IMG/VR virus record: IMGVR_UViG_3300025093_000068
Location: 1-32,748 of that record
DNA from: a virus
Length of the DNA stretch: 32,748 nucleotides
Reading direction: 5' to 3' (one strand)
Under the pieces are notes generated by a model that saw nothing but the letters and a program-made list of their open reading frames with translations, had not been told where the DNA came from and did no database searches. Of this stretch, positions 23,460 to 32,402 are shown one piece after another. The translations under genes were made by a program, and so were the position numbers. Positions within the stretch are counted from its first letter, which is position 1. Each line of letters begins with the position of its first letter.

Positions 23460-24086
23460 ATGAATGCTACAGAGATATTATCAAAGGTCAAGACCTTACT
23501 TGGTGTTGAACCGAGTGATCTTGATGTACAATTAGAACAAATTTCTTTAGAAGAAATAACTCTCGAAAATGGTACTGTGCTTACTGCTGATAAATTTGAA
23601 TCAGGTAGCGAAGTATTTATTAAGACAGAGGATCAGAACGTACCCTTACCAATCGGTGAGTACGAACTATCGGACAATAGAATATTAATCGTTAAAACAG
23701 AAGGTATGATAGAAGATATCAAAAATTCAGAAGAAGTAGTAGAAGAAACTGCAGCAGCAGTAGAAGATACTAACTTAGAAGAAGCACCAGTTCAAGAAGA
23801 AGAAAAATCAGAAATGAACTATGCTACTAAAGATGAGCTTACAGCTTTAGCAGAATCTGTTGAAGAAGTAAAAGGGCAAATCAAAGAACTTATCGATGCT
23901 ATATCAGGCGATAAGGAAAAAGAGGAAATGTCACAGCAGCAAGAAGAACTTTCTAAGCCTGCGGCAGAAGGAATCAAACATTCACCTGAAAACGTTGAAG
24001 AAAAATTAGGTGCAAGGTTTGCAGTCAACTCAAATCAAAACACTACGTATGGTAGAGTGTTACAAGCAATTTCTAACAATAATTAA
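23460..24086 (+). CDS. capsid scaffold-like protein
   Basis: A 208-residue, very acidic protein lying between the protease and the capsid genes. An N-terminal beta-rich region (I-S-L-E-E-I-T-L-E-N-G, near 28-38) is followed by a Glu-rich stretch (about 85-120), a coiled coil (L-T-A-L-A-E-S-V-E-E-V near 127-137) and a short C-terminal conserved-looking end (A-R-F-A-V-N and G-R-V-L-Q-A-I). Acidity, helicity and place between protease and capsid are typical of scaffolds. Cleavage by the upstream protease is expected but not shown. Confidence 0.65.
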   Translation: MNATEILSKVKTLLGVEPSDLDVQLEQISLEEITLENGTVLTADKFESGSEVFIKTEDQNVPLPIGEYELSDNRILIVKTEGMIEDIKNSEEVVEETAAAVEDTNLEEAPVQEEEKSEMNYATKDELTALAESVEEVKGQIKELIDAISGDKEKEEMSQQQEELSKPAAEGIKHSPENVEEKLGARFAVNSNQNTTYGRVLQAISNNN

Positions 24087-24093
24087 TTAAATA

Positions 24094-25029
24094 ATGGCAA
24101 CAACAACTTCAATAACAACTACATATGCTGGAGAATTTGCAGGGAAGTATATTTCTGCTGCTTTATTATCTGGTAAAACATTAGCAGAAGGTAACATTTC
24201 TATTGTACCTAATGTTAAGTTTAAACAAGTAATGAAAAAAGTAGCAACTGATGCAATCGTAAAAGATGCAACTTGTGACTTTACAGATACTTCAACTTTA
24301 ACTTTAACTGAAAGAATTCTACAACCAGAAGAATTTCAGGTAAACTTAGAGCTTTGTAAAAAAGACTTTAGATCAGACTGGGAAGCAGTATCAATGGGAT
24401 ACTCTGCATTTGATAACTTACCTCCTAAGTTTTCTGACTTTTTAATTGCTCACGTAGCAGATAAAGTAGCTCAAAAAATGGAACAAAACATTTGGACAGG
24501 TACTAACGCAAATGCTGGTGAGTTTGATGGATTCATCACTACTTTAGGTGCTGATGGTGACGTAAACGATGTAACAGGTACTGCAAGTACTTCTGCTAAC
24601 GTAATCGAAGAATTAGGTAAAATAGCTGATGCTATCCCAACTGCAGTATATGGTGCTGAAGATTTAACTATCTACTTACCATCTAATATGTACAGAAACT
24701 ATATTAGAGCTTTAGGTGGATTTGGTGCATCAGGTTTAGGTGCAGCAGGTACTAACGCTCAAGGTACTCAATGGTACAATATGGGTAATGCATTATCGTT
24801 TGATGGAATTAAGGTAGTAAACGCTCCTGGACTTTCAGACAACGATGCTGTTGCAGCTCAAGCAAGTAACCTATTTTTTGGAACTGGATTAATGTCAGAC
24901 CAAAACGAGGTAAAAGTAATTGATATGGCTGATCTAGATGGATCTCAAAACGTAAGAGTTGTAATGAGATTTACTGCTGGAATTCAGCACGCAATCGGTG
25001 GTGACATTGTATTATACGCTACAGCGTAA
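24094..25029 (+). CDS. major capsid protein (HK97-like)
   Basis: A 311-residue protein with the pattern of Bacteroidota phage capsid proteins: F-A-G-K-Y-I-S-A-A-L-L near 14-24, Q-P-E-E-F-Q-V-N-L-E-L-C near 77-88, K-F-S-D-F-L-I-A-H-V-A near 112-122, N-I-W-T-G near 132-136, D-L-T-I-Y-L-P-S-N-M-Y near 191-201, and V-V-M-R-F-T-A-G-I-Q near 290-299. It builds the icosahedral shell. It follows the scaffold gene by 7 nt and ends at a terminator, consistent with high expression. By eye it uses more C-ending Asn, Asp and Tyr codons than its neighbours. There is no obvious N-terminal delta domain, which the separate scaffold would replace. Confidence 0.85.
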   Translation: MATTTSITTTYAGEFAGKYISAALLSGKTLAEGNISIVPNVKFKQVMKKVATDAIVKDATCDFTDTSTLTLTERILQPEEFQVNLELCKKDFRSDWEAVSMGYSAFDNLPPKFSDFLIAHVADKVAQKMEQNIWTGTNANAGEFDGFITTLGADGDVNDVTGTASTSANVIEELGKIADAIPTAVYGAEDLTIYLPSNMYRNYIRALGGFGASGLGAAGTNAQGTQWYNMGNALSFDGIKVVNAPGLSDNDAVAAQASNLFFGTGLMSDQNEVKVIDMADLDGSQNVRVVMRFTAGIQHAIGGDIVLYATA

Positions 25030-25050
25030 TTAAAAATAATTGTATAACAT

Positions 25051-25089
25051 AAAAAGGGTAGGTGGCATAGACTACCGCCCTTTTTTTTT
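25051..25089 (+). terminator. terminator after the capsid gene
   Basis: GGG (25056-25058) with CCC (25078-25080), an imperfect inner stem, A runs before and nine T (25081-25089) after. It lies between capsid and major tail genes. Confidence 0.7.
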
Positions 25090-25104
25090 AAAATAAAATA
25101 AATT

Positions 25105-25677
25105 ATGGCTTGTGCATTAACAACAGGAAGACAGTTACCTTGTAAAGAATCGGTAGGTGGATTAAACAGAGTATATTTTGCAGATTATGGTACTTTAGGT
25201 ACAGCAACAATTTCTGCAGGTAGTATTACTGCATTATCAGGAACACCAACTTTTTTTGAATACGATTTAAAAGGTGCTACTAGTTCTTTAACAACAAATA
25301 TTATAAGTTCTAGAGATACAGGTACAACTGTATATGAAACAACACTAGAATTAACATTTACACATCTAGACGTAGCTACGCAAGAAGAAATTAAACTTTT
25401 AGCAGCAGCTAGACCTCACGTAGTAGTAGAAGATAACAATAGAGTAACAGGTTCGTCAGTAGATCCTGATACTGATAGTACTGCTAACTATTTAATGGTA
25501 GGTTTCCATCAAGGAGCTGAAGTTACAGCAGGTACTATTGTAAGTGGAGCAGCATATTCTGACTTGAGTGGATTTACGCTGACGTTCACAGCTACAGAAG
25601 TTATACCACCGTTATTCGTAACAGGATCGGTAATTACTGCGTTAGCGAGTGGAACACAAATTAATCCAACTTCATAA
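25105..25677 (+). CDS. major tail protein
   Basis: A 190-residue beta-rich protein that begins A-C-A-L-T-T-G-R-Q-L-P-C-K-E-S-V-G-G, a start I recall from major tail (tube) proteins of flavobacterial phages. T-T-L-E-L-T-F-T-H-L-D (about 79-89) and V-V-E-D-N-N-R (107-113) follow. Tail tube subunits of this class form the hollow shaft around the tape measure. It stands between two terminators, so it is likely its own high-output transcript or is reached by readthrough. There is no clear promoter in the 25090-25104 gap. Confidence 0.75.
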   Translation: MACALTTGRQLPCKESVGGLNRVYFADYGTLGTATISAGSITALSGTPTFFEYDLKGATSSLTTNIISSRDTGTTVYETTLELTFTHLDVATQEEIKLLAAARPHVVVEDNNRVTGSSVDPDTDSTANYLMVGFHQGAEVTAGTIVSGAAYSDLSGFTLTFTATEVIPPLFVTGSVITALASGTQINPTS

Positions 25678-25702
25678 CAGTTTTTTGTTTTTGTGTGTTT
25701 TT

Positions 25703-25730
25703 AAAGGGGAGTTTTTAACTTCCCTTTTTT
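25703..25730 (+). terminator. terminator after the major tail gene
   Basis: Stem aaagggga-g (25703-25711) with cttccc-ttt (25719-25727), one G-T pair, 7-nt loop and T-rich tail. It separates the major tail gene from the portal unit. Confidence 0.75.
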
Positions 25731-25767
25731 ATTATATAAAAAATATATTTTTTTTTATTATATATGT

Positions 25768-26199
25768 ATGAAGATTTTAACAACTAGTACTTCAGCACAA
25801 ACTTTAACTTTTGCACCAAGAGCATATCCGTCAGAAGTTATTGTATCTATTAGAGATAATAGTACTAATACGACAACAAGAACAGAAAGCGTAACATTAA
25901 CAAGAGCAAACGATAACGCATCAATATCTACAACATTCAGTTTAAAAGAAGGTAGATTTTATGATTTAAAAATATTACAAGGTGTAGGCGCTCTATGGAA
26001 CACTTACAATGTAATATGGGAAGCTGCTAGCGATAATTGGGAAAGTATAACAGCATCTGAAAACACTATTTATTTAGATAAAATATTTTGTACTGATCAA
26101 ACTATAAATCAAGCAGAGAATAACTATTATACTATTAATAGCGGAGAATACACACAAACAACTAATTATCCTGATGATGATTATATAATAATAAACTAA
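25768..26199 (+). CDS. minor virion protein
   Basis: A 143-residue beta-rich protein, beginning M-K-I-L-T-T-S-T-S-A-Q-T-L. It has F-S-L-K-E-G-R-F-Y-D-L near 57-67 and D-K-I-F-C-T-D-Q-T-I-N-Q near 107-118. This set recurs in flavobacterial phages (from memory), where its exact role is unknown. It overlaps the portal gene by one base (taATG), and a TATTATAT-type leader precedes its start. A structural role, perhaps at the neck or tail, is inferred from context. Confidence 0.65.
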   Translation: MKILTTSTSAQTLTFAPRAYPSEVIVSIRDNSTNTTTRTESVTLTRANDNASISTTFSLKEGRFYDLKILQGVGALWNTYNVIWEAASDNWESITASENTIYLDKIFCTDQTINQAENNYYTINSGEYTQTTNYPDDDYIIIN

Positions 26200-27974
26200 T
26201 GAGTAATATTAGAGTAGTAAATTTAAGCACATATACAGCACCTAAGATAACAGAGGAAAAGAATAAAGATTTTGTATCATATGGTGAAGATAATAACTAT
26301 TATCAATATTTAATAGACCAATATCAAGGCAGTCCAACTAATAATGCAATTATTAATGGTATTACAGAAATGATATATGGTAAAGGTTTAAGCGCAACTA
26401 ACAGCGATAAAAAACCTATGGAATATGCACAAGCGGTAACACTTTTTACTAAAGAAGATCTTAAAAAGATATGTTCTGATTTTTATTTATTAGGTCAAGC
26501 TACGCTGCAAGTTTATTATAATGTAGATAGAAGCAAAATAGTAAAAGTAGAGCATTTTCCAGTACAAACATTACGTGCTGAAAAAGCAGACAAAAAAGGT
26601 GATATAAAAGGGTATTATTATTTTCACGATTGGAGCAAATACACAAACAGAGATAAACTAACTAGAATACCAGCATTTGGTAGCGGTAATAATGCAATAG
26701 AAATACTTTGTATTAAACCATATAGAGCAGGATATTTTTATTATACACCTGTAACATATCAAGGTGCTTTACCATACTGTGAATTAGAAGCAGAGGTAGC
26801 AAACTATCATATTAATAATATACAGAACGGAATGGCACCTAGTATGTTAATTAACTTCAACAATGGTACGCCAGATGAAGAAGCTAGAGAACTGATAGAA
26901 AAAAGAATATACGATAAGTTTAGCGGAAGTAGTAATGCAGGTAAATTTATATTAGCATTCAATGACAATCAAGAAAGTGCAGCTACTATAGATCCAGTAC
27001 AACTGTCAGACGCACATAATCAGTATCAATTTTTAAGTGACGAAGCAACTAATAAAATATTAGTAGGGCATAGATTATCATCACCTTTATTATTAGGTAT
27101 TAGAACAGGTAATAATGGTTTAGGTAGTAATGCTGATGAATTAAAACAAGCTAGTATATTATTCGACAATATGGTTATTAGAGTACAACAAGAATATATA
27201 TTAGATGCTTTAGATACTATTTTAGCATTTAATAATGTATCGCTTAATTTATACTTTAAAACACTTCAACCATTAGAGTTTACTGATTTAGAAGGCAATT
27301 TAGTAGATGATGAAACTAGAGAAGAAGAAACTGGTGTTGAATTAGAAGATAAAGCAGAACTATCTAGCGATAAAACTGATTTACAAGAACTATTAGATTT
27401 AGGTGAAGATGAAGATTTAGATAATTGGGAATTAATAGAATCAGCACCTGTAGATTATGAAAAAGATGATGAGTTAAATCAAAAGTTAGAATTAGCTAGT
27501 ACAGGTAGTGCTAAGTCAAATGCTAAAAGTGATCAAGACGGAGAAAATAAAGAAGGTTTTAAATATAAAGTAAGATATCAGTATGCACCTTTAGAATCTG
27601 ATGGTAGCAGTAGAGAATTTTGTAATAAAATGGTAGCCGCTAAAAAAGTATATCGTAAAGAAGATATTATTGCTATGAGTAGCAAATCTGTTAATCCAGG
27701 TTGGGGACCTGATGGCGCTAATACATATGATATATGGTTATATAAAGGCGGTGGTTCTTGTAGACATTATTGGGAACGTAGAGTATATATGGCTAAAACA
27801 GTTACACCTGATGCTAAAAACCCTAGATCAGAAATTAGTGTAAACGAAGCTAAAAAGCAAGGTTTTAAACCAGAAACTAACGATCCTAAAGTAGCTAAAA
27901 GACCTAGAGATATGAAGAACAGAGGTTTTAAAAAGAAAAAAGATTTTACAACACCGAAAGGTAAAGCATTTTAG
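26199..27974 (+). CDS. portal protein with C-terminal extension
   Basis: A 591-residue protein. Residues 1 to about 380 match Bacteroidota phage portals: Y-G-E-D-N-N-Y-Y near 28-35, N-A-I-I-N-G-I-T-E-M-I-Y-G near 48-60, then H-R-L-S-S-P-L-L-L-G near 291-300. The portal ring is the DNA channel at the capsid vertex and docks the terminase. A Glu/Asp-rich linker (about 370-440) leads to an unusual domain at about 454-534 (R-Y-Q-Y-A-P-L, R-E-F-C-N-K-M, N-P-G-W-G-P-D-G-A-N-T-Y, G-G-S-C-R-H-Y-W-E-R), with a basic tail. The extension has no assigned function. The gene lies downstream of the capsid genes instead of before them. Confidence 0.8.
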   Translation: MSNIRVVNLSTYTAPKITEEKNKDFVSYGEDNNYYQYLIDQYQGSPTNNAIINGITEMIYGKGLSATNSDKKPMEYAQAVTLFTKEDLKKICSDFYLLGQATLQVYYNVDRSKIVKVEHFPVQTLRAEKADKKGDIKGYYYFHDWSKYTNRDKLTRIPAFGSGNNAIEILCIKPYRAGYFYYTPVTYQGALPYCELEAEVANYHINNIQNGMAPSMLINFNNGTPDEEARELIEKRIYDKFSGSSNAGKFILAFNDNQESAATIDPVQLSDAHNQYQFLSDEATNKILVGHRLSSPLLLGIRTGNNGLGSNADELKQASILFDNMVIRVQQEYILDALDTILAFNNVSLNLYFKTLQPLEFTDLEGNLVDDETREEETGVELEDKAELSSDKTDLQELLDLGEDEDLDNWELIESAPVDYEKDDELNQKLELASTGSAKSNAKSDQDGENKEGFKYKVRYQYAPLESDGSSREFCNKMVAAKKVYRKEDIIAMSSKSVNPGWGPDGANTYDIWLYKGGGSCRHYWERRVYMAKTVTPDAKNPRSEISVNEAKKQGFKPETNDPKVAKRPRDMKNRGFKKKKDFTTPKGKAF

Positions 27975-27976
27975 TA

Positions 27977-28477
27977 ATGGCACAAGTATTATTTATAAAA
28001 GTACAGGATTTAAAAAAGAATACAATACTAGATGGTAATGTAGATGTAGACAAGTTATTGCCTTATATCAAATTAGCACAAGAAATACATATACAAAATT
28101 TCTTAGGTACTAAACTATATGAAGCAATAGAAACTAAAATTACTGATGATACTTTAACAGGTAATTATTTAACATTAGTGAATAAATATGTACAACCTGC
28201 TTTAATACATTTTGCTATGATGGATTATTTACCATTTGCAGCATATCAAGTAAAAAATGCAGGAGTATTTAAACACATTAGCGAAAATGCCGAAAGTATA
28301 ACTAAATCAGAAGTAGATTATTTAGTAAATAAAGAAAGAGAGTTTGCAGAATATTATATAAGAAGAATGATTGATTATTTAAGTTTTAATAACAATTTAT
28401 TTCCAGAATATAATACGAACTCTAACGAGGATGTATATCCAGACAAAGACAATTTATTTAATGGTTGGGTATTATGA
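27977..28477 (+). CDS. head-tail connector-like protein (DUF6712)
   Basis: A 166-residue helical protein with L-P-Y-I-K-L-A-Q-E-I-H-I-Q-N-F-L-G-T-K-L-Y (28-48), V-Q-P-A-L-I-H-F-A-M-M-D-Y (72-84) and S-E-V-D-Y-L-V-N-K-E-R (113-123). This pattern is that of DUF6712, placed after the portal in many Bacteroidota phages. It is likely the adaptor that bridges the portal and the tail terminator. It begins 2 nt after the portal stop and overlaps the next small ORF by 4 nt. Confidence 0.7.
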   Translation: MAQVLFIKVQDLKKNTILDGNVDVDKLLPYIKLAQEIHIQNFLGTKLYEAIETKITDDTLTGNYLTLVNKYVQPALIHFAMMDYLPFAAYQVKNAGVFKHISENAESITKSEVDYLVNKEREFAEYYIRRMIDYLSFNNNLFPEYNTNSNEDVYPDKDNLFNGWVL

Positions 28478-28581
28478 AAAACAGATATAAAGTAAAAAAC
28501 AAAAATATAGTAAAATTAAAAAAGTATATAAATAATAAATTAAACAAAAATGGCGACATTAACTGGAAATTCAATAAGTAG
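28474..28581 (+). CDS. small Lys-rich protein
   Basis: A 35-residue ORF starting in an ATGA overlap with the connector gene. It is very basic (K-N-R-Y-K-V-K-N-K-N) and ends W-K-F-N-K, overlapping the fibre start by 32 nt. Its A-rich DNA also resembles a leader, so it may be only the untranslated region of the fibre gene. Confidence 0.35.
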   Translation: MKNRYKVKNKNIVKLKKYINNKLNKNGDINWKFNK

Positions 28582-31500
28582 TACTTATACATCGCTGTTA
28601 AAAGTAGGTGATAACGGAACACTATCGGCAACATTACAATCTATTTCAGATGGAGCAGGTAACACTACTGGACTAAGTATGAATACAGGCGGTGATTTAA
28701 CTGCTATTGGTACTGTAACTGCAAATGCTTTTAGTGGACCTTTAACTGGGAACGTAACAGGGAATTTGACAGGTAATGTTACTGGTAATGTTACAGGTGA
28801 TATAACTGGAAATGTAACTGGAAATCTAACAGGTGATGTAACAGGGAATGCAGATACAGCAACTGCATTAGAAACAGCAAGAACAATAGCAGGTGTTAGT
28901 TTTGACGGTACTGCTAATATAAGTTTAACAACCGATAATATTACAGAGGGATCTAATGAATATTATACTGCAGAAAAAGTAGATGATCAAGTAAATACAT
29001 TAGTAGTAGCAGGCACAGGTATTAGTAAAACCTATGATGATGTAAATGGTACACTTACTATTGCAAACACTAGTCCTGATCAAACTGTATCTTTAAGTGC
29101 AGGAGCAGGAATATCTACTAGCGGTACATACCCTAGTTTTACAATAACAAATACACAACCTGACCAAACAGTTAGTTTAACTGCAGGTACAGGTATAACA
29201 GTAAGTGGTACTTATCCTAATTTCACGATAGCTAATAGTGGATCAGGAATAAGTTTAACAGATTTATCTGCAAATGATACTGGCGGACTTGGAAGTTTTA
29301 GCTATGATAATACAACAGGTGTGTTTACTTACACTGGACCTTCGGATGCAAATGTAAGAGCTTTAATTAGTGCTGTAGACAATGGCGGTGATGGTTCACT
29401 ATCTTACAATAGTTCAACAGGAGTTATTTCCTATACTGGACCAAGCTCAAGTGAAGTACAAGCACACATTACTAAAACATATGTAGATAGCTTAGGGATA
29501 GCCGCATCAACTGCAGATACCTTATCAACACCTAGAACGATAAATGGAGTATCGTTTGATGGTAGTGCGAATATTAGTTTTGATACTGATTCAGTAAGCG
29601 AAGGTTCAACAAACCTTTATTACACGACTGCTCGTTTTGACACAGCTTTTGGTACTAAAAGTACAAGTGATTTATCAGAAGGTACAAATCTTTATTACAC
29701 CTCTGAGCGTGTTGACGATAGGGTTGCTAATTTAGTAGTAGCTGGAACTGGAATAAGCAGCACATATGATGACGTTAATAATACTTTAACACTTGCTAAT
29801 ACAAGCCCAGACCAAACTGTTTCATTAACAGGTGGTACTGGAATATCAACTTCTGGAACTTATCCTAACTTTACAATTACTAACGATAGTCCAGATCAGA
29901 CAGTATCATTAACTGCAGGTAGCAACGTAACAATTACAGGTACATATCCTAGCTTTACTATTGCTGCAGCTTCAGATACCGATACAACTTATACGCTAAG
30001 TAGTGAAACATCAGGTGATAATGCAATAATAAGATTAACAGGTAGCGATGCTAGTACTGATGATGTAACGATAGCAGCAGGTAGCAATATAACTATAACT
30101 GAAACAGGAGATACAATAACACTATCTAGTGAAAGTACAGATCAAGTAAGAGTAGCTTGTAAAAACACATCAGGTAGTACAATAACAAAAGGAACTCCTG
30201 TATATGTAACAGGTTCAGTTGGTGCTTCAGCAGTGGTTGAAATAGCACCAGCAAATGCAGCTAATGCATCTACTATGCCTGCATCTGGTTTGCTTTTAAC
30301 TGATTTAGCGAATAATGGTGAAGGACATATAGTAACAGGTGGTGTACTTAAAAACTTAATTACCGACCCAATAGATGGCGTAACACCTTCAGAAAATGAT
30401 ACGCTTTATGTAAAGTCAGGAGGAGGTTTAACAACTACAAAACCAACAGGAACAGCATTAATACAAAATGTAGGTAAAGTAGGTAGGGTATCTACTACTG
30501 CTGATGGTTCAATATTAGTTTCATCAATACTTAGGTCTAATGATATTCCTAATATACAACAAAATTATTTCTGGTTAGGTAATGCTAGTGGTGTAGCAAC
30601 TGCAACAGAACATACACTTTCAACTTTAACAGATGTAACATTAACAAGTCCAGCAGCTGGAAACTTATTAATTTACGATGCTAGTAATTCATACTTTGAA
30701 AACGCTTTATTAACAGCTGGAAGTAATGTGAGTATAACTAACGCAGATGGAAGCATAACTATTGCGTCCACAGACACTACTTATAGCGCTGGTACAGGAC
30801 TTTCTTTAACTGGAACGACCTTTGCCTTAGACGCAGGGTTAAACAATCTTACAGACGCTAATATTACAACTCCTGCAGCAGGTAATTTATTAATATATGA
30901 TGCAACTAATAGTTATTTTGAAAATGCACTATTAACTGCAGGTTCAAATGTTACAATTACAAATGCAGATGGAGCGATAACAATAGCAGCAACTGACACT
31001 AATACTACTTATACAGCAGGTAGTGGGTTAACATTAACTGGAACTGAATTTTCATTAACTAATGATTCTGTAACAATAGGTGGTACTTCGTTGAGTTTAG
31101 GTGGTTCGTTAACTGCAACATCAGGTTCGTTAACTATAGGTGGTAATGGTAGTACAGGTGGTGTAACTATCGATGATGGAAGTATTCAAATAAGAAGTAA
31201 TACAGGTAATGTAGCAGAAATGAGAATGTACTGTGAAGTAAGCAACGCTCATTATCAAACATTAAAAGCTCAACCTCATAGTGTAGCAAGTAGTGCGGTA
31301 TTAACATTACCAGAAAATACAGGTACTTTAGTAGGTACAGGTGATACAGGTTCGGTAGCAACTGCTATGATAGCAGATGATGCAGTAGGTTATGCTAAAT
31401 TAGGTGCAGAATATACAACTTCGGCAGCTATTTCGGCAAGTGATGTAGATTGGTCAACTGCAGCGGTATTTACTAAGACATTAGCAGCAAATACTACACT

Positions 31501-31687
31501 TACATTTAGTAATGTTTCAACAGGTATGGCGGTAGATTTAGTAATAAGTGGAAATTATACATTAACTTTACCTGCAAGTGTAAAAGAAATAACAGGTACT
31601 TATGATGGGACAGTAGCAAACCTAATTCAAATAGTAAGTACAAACGGATCAACAGAACAATGGGCAACAATTAGTCAAGAAGCATAA
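28550..31687 (+). CDS. repeat-rich tail fibre protein
   Basis: A 1,045-residue Thr/Ser/Gly/Asn-rich protein. An N-terminal anchor-like region (1-60) is followed by G-N-V-T-G-type tetrapeptide repeats (about 67-100), N-x-Y-Y-T-x-x-x-x-D units near 137, 355 and 381, four P-D-Q-T-V-S-L units (about 176, 204, 420, 448), a middle domain near 530-670, two N-L-L-I-Y-D units near 705 and 779, and a final beta-rich part. Such repeats are typical of trimeric beta fibres of marine phages. Host-receptor binding is inferred. The stop shares one base with the next start. Confidence 0.8.
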   Translation: MATLTGNSISSTYTSLLKVGDNGTLSATLQSISDGAGNTTGLSMNTGGDLTAIGTVTANAFSGPLTGNVTGNLTGNVTGNVTGDITGNVTGNLTGDVTGNADTATALETARTIAGVSFDGTANISLTTDNITEGSNEYYTAEKVDDQVNTLVVAGTGISKTYDDVNGTLTIANTSPDQTVSLSAGAGISTSGTYPSFTITNTQPDQTVSLTAGTGITVSGTYPNFTIANSGSGISLTDLSANDTGGLGSFSYDNTTGVFTYTGPSDANVRALISAVDNGGDGSLSYNSSTGVISYTGPSSSEVQAHITKTYVDSLGIAASTADTLSTPRTINGVSFDGSANISFDTDSVSEGSTNLYYTTARFDTAFGTKSTSDLSEGTNLYYTSERVDDRVANLVVAGTGISSTYDDVNNTLTLANTSPDQTVSLTGGTGISTSGTYPNFTITNDSPDQTVSLTAGSNVTITGTYPSFTIAAASDTDTTYTLSSETSGDNAIIRLTGSDASTDDVTIAAGSNITITETGDTITLSSESTDQVRVACKNTSGSTITKGTPVYVTGSVGASAVVEIAPANAANASTMPASGLLLTDLANNGEGHIVTGGVLKNLITDPIDGVTPSENDTLYVKSGGGLTTTKPTGTALIQNVGKVGRVSTTADGSILVSSILRSNDIPNIQQNYFWLGNASGVATATEHTLSTLTDVTLTSPAAGNLLIYDASNSYFENALLTAGSNVSITNADGSITIASTDTTYSAGTGLSLTGTTFALDAGLNNLTDANITTPAAGNLLIYDATNSYFENALLTAGSNVTITNADGAITIAATDTNTTYTAGSGLTLTGTEFSLTNDSVTIGGTSLSLGGSLTATSGSLTIGGNGSTGGVTIDDGSIQIRSNTGNVAEMRMYCEVSNAHYQTLKAQPHSVASSAVLTLPENTGTLVGTGDTGSVATAMIADDAVGYAKLGAEYTTSAAISASDVDWSTAAVFTKTLAANTTLTFSNVSTGMAVDLVISGNYTLTLPASVKEITGTYDGTVANLIQIVSTNGSTEQWATISQEA
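28748..28849 (+). repeat. 12-bp-period tetrapeptide repeat in the fibre gene
   Basis: About eight units of N/D-x-T-G encoded in 12-bp steps (for example aacgtaacaggg, aatgttactggt, aatgttacaggt, gatataactgga). The protein pattern is regular while synonymous bases vary between units. Confidence 0.85.
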
Positions 31688-31914
31688 TGTGGGCAAATAA
31701 TATAAATGGTGAAATAAGAGTATATAGTAAACTTCCAACTTATTGGGATGGTGTAAAATTATATACATTAGGTTTTGCAAGTTCGCCAATAGAAGTATTA
31801 GAAGAAGAAGGTTTTTTTCCAATAGTAGATCCACAAATAGATCCTGAAACAGAAGAACTAGGAGATTTATATTTAGAAGATAACAAATATTATTATACAG
31901 TAATACAAAAATAA
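31687..31914 (+). CDS. fibre-associated protein, short paralogue
   Basis: A 75-residue protein. The pattern N-G-E-I-R-V-Y, then E-V-L-E-E-E-G-F-F-P-I and E-L-G-D-L-Y-L-E-D is shared with the N-terminal half of the next protein. It is coupled to the fibre gene by taATG. A tail-fibre accessory or chaperone role is inferred from place. It is shorter than the next gene because it lacks the second domain. Confidence 0.6.
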   Translation: MWANNINGEIRVYSKLPTYWDGVKLYTLGFASSPIEVLEEEGFFPIVDPQIDPETEELGDLYLEDNKYYYTVIQK

Positions 31915-31916
31915 TT

Positions 31917-32402
31917 ATGAAAGCAGTAAACAACAATGGAATAATAACTACATATCCAGACGTACCAGTAAAGTTTAAATCGTCAACAGGGTATCATTTA
32001 AACGCTAGAAGTATGACAGCAGACCAACTGCGTGACGCTGGATTATTTGATGTAATAATAGATGAAAATTATGATTCTAGAATACACGACTTAGGTGAAA
32101 TATATTTTGATAGTGCTTCATCAGTATTTAGAAAAGATACAATAGATAAAACTTGGTCGCAAACACTAGCAGAGTTAAAAGAGCAAAAGATCACAAACTT
32201 TAAACATATAGTAGGTGGTGAATTAGCGAAAACAGATTGGTATATTATAAGACAAACAGACAATGGTGAAACAGTACCTACTGAAATAGTAGAAGCAAGA
32301 CAATTACTGCGTAACCAAACTACACAAGTAGAAAACGAAGTAAACGCTTTAACAACTAAAAAGCAAGTTATATTATACGAATATCCAGAATATGAGTCTT
32401 AG
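31917..32402 (+). CDS. fibre-associated protein, long paralogue (fibre assembly-like)
   Basis: A 161-residue protein. Residues 1-75 resemble the preceding protein (N-G-I-I-T-T-Y, L-R-D-A-G-L-F-D-V-I, D-L-G-E-I-Y-F-D). The rest is a second domain with L-K-E-Q-K-I-T-N-F-K-H near 87-97, D-W-Y-I-I-R-Q-T-D-N-G near 107-117 and a C-terminal helix, reminiscent of XkdW or fibre-assembly proteins near phage fibres. The end overlaps the next start by 11 nt. Function in fibre folding or attachment is inferred. Confidence 0.6.
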   Translation: MKAVNNNGIITTYPDVPVKFKSSTGYHLNARSMTADQLRDAGLFDVIIDENYDSRIHDLGEIYFDSASSVFRKDTIDKTWSQTLAELKEQKITNFKHIVGGELAKTDWYIIRQTDNGETVPTEIVEARQLLRNQTTQVENEVNALTTKKQVILYEYPEYES

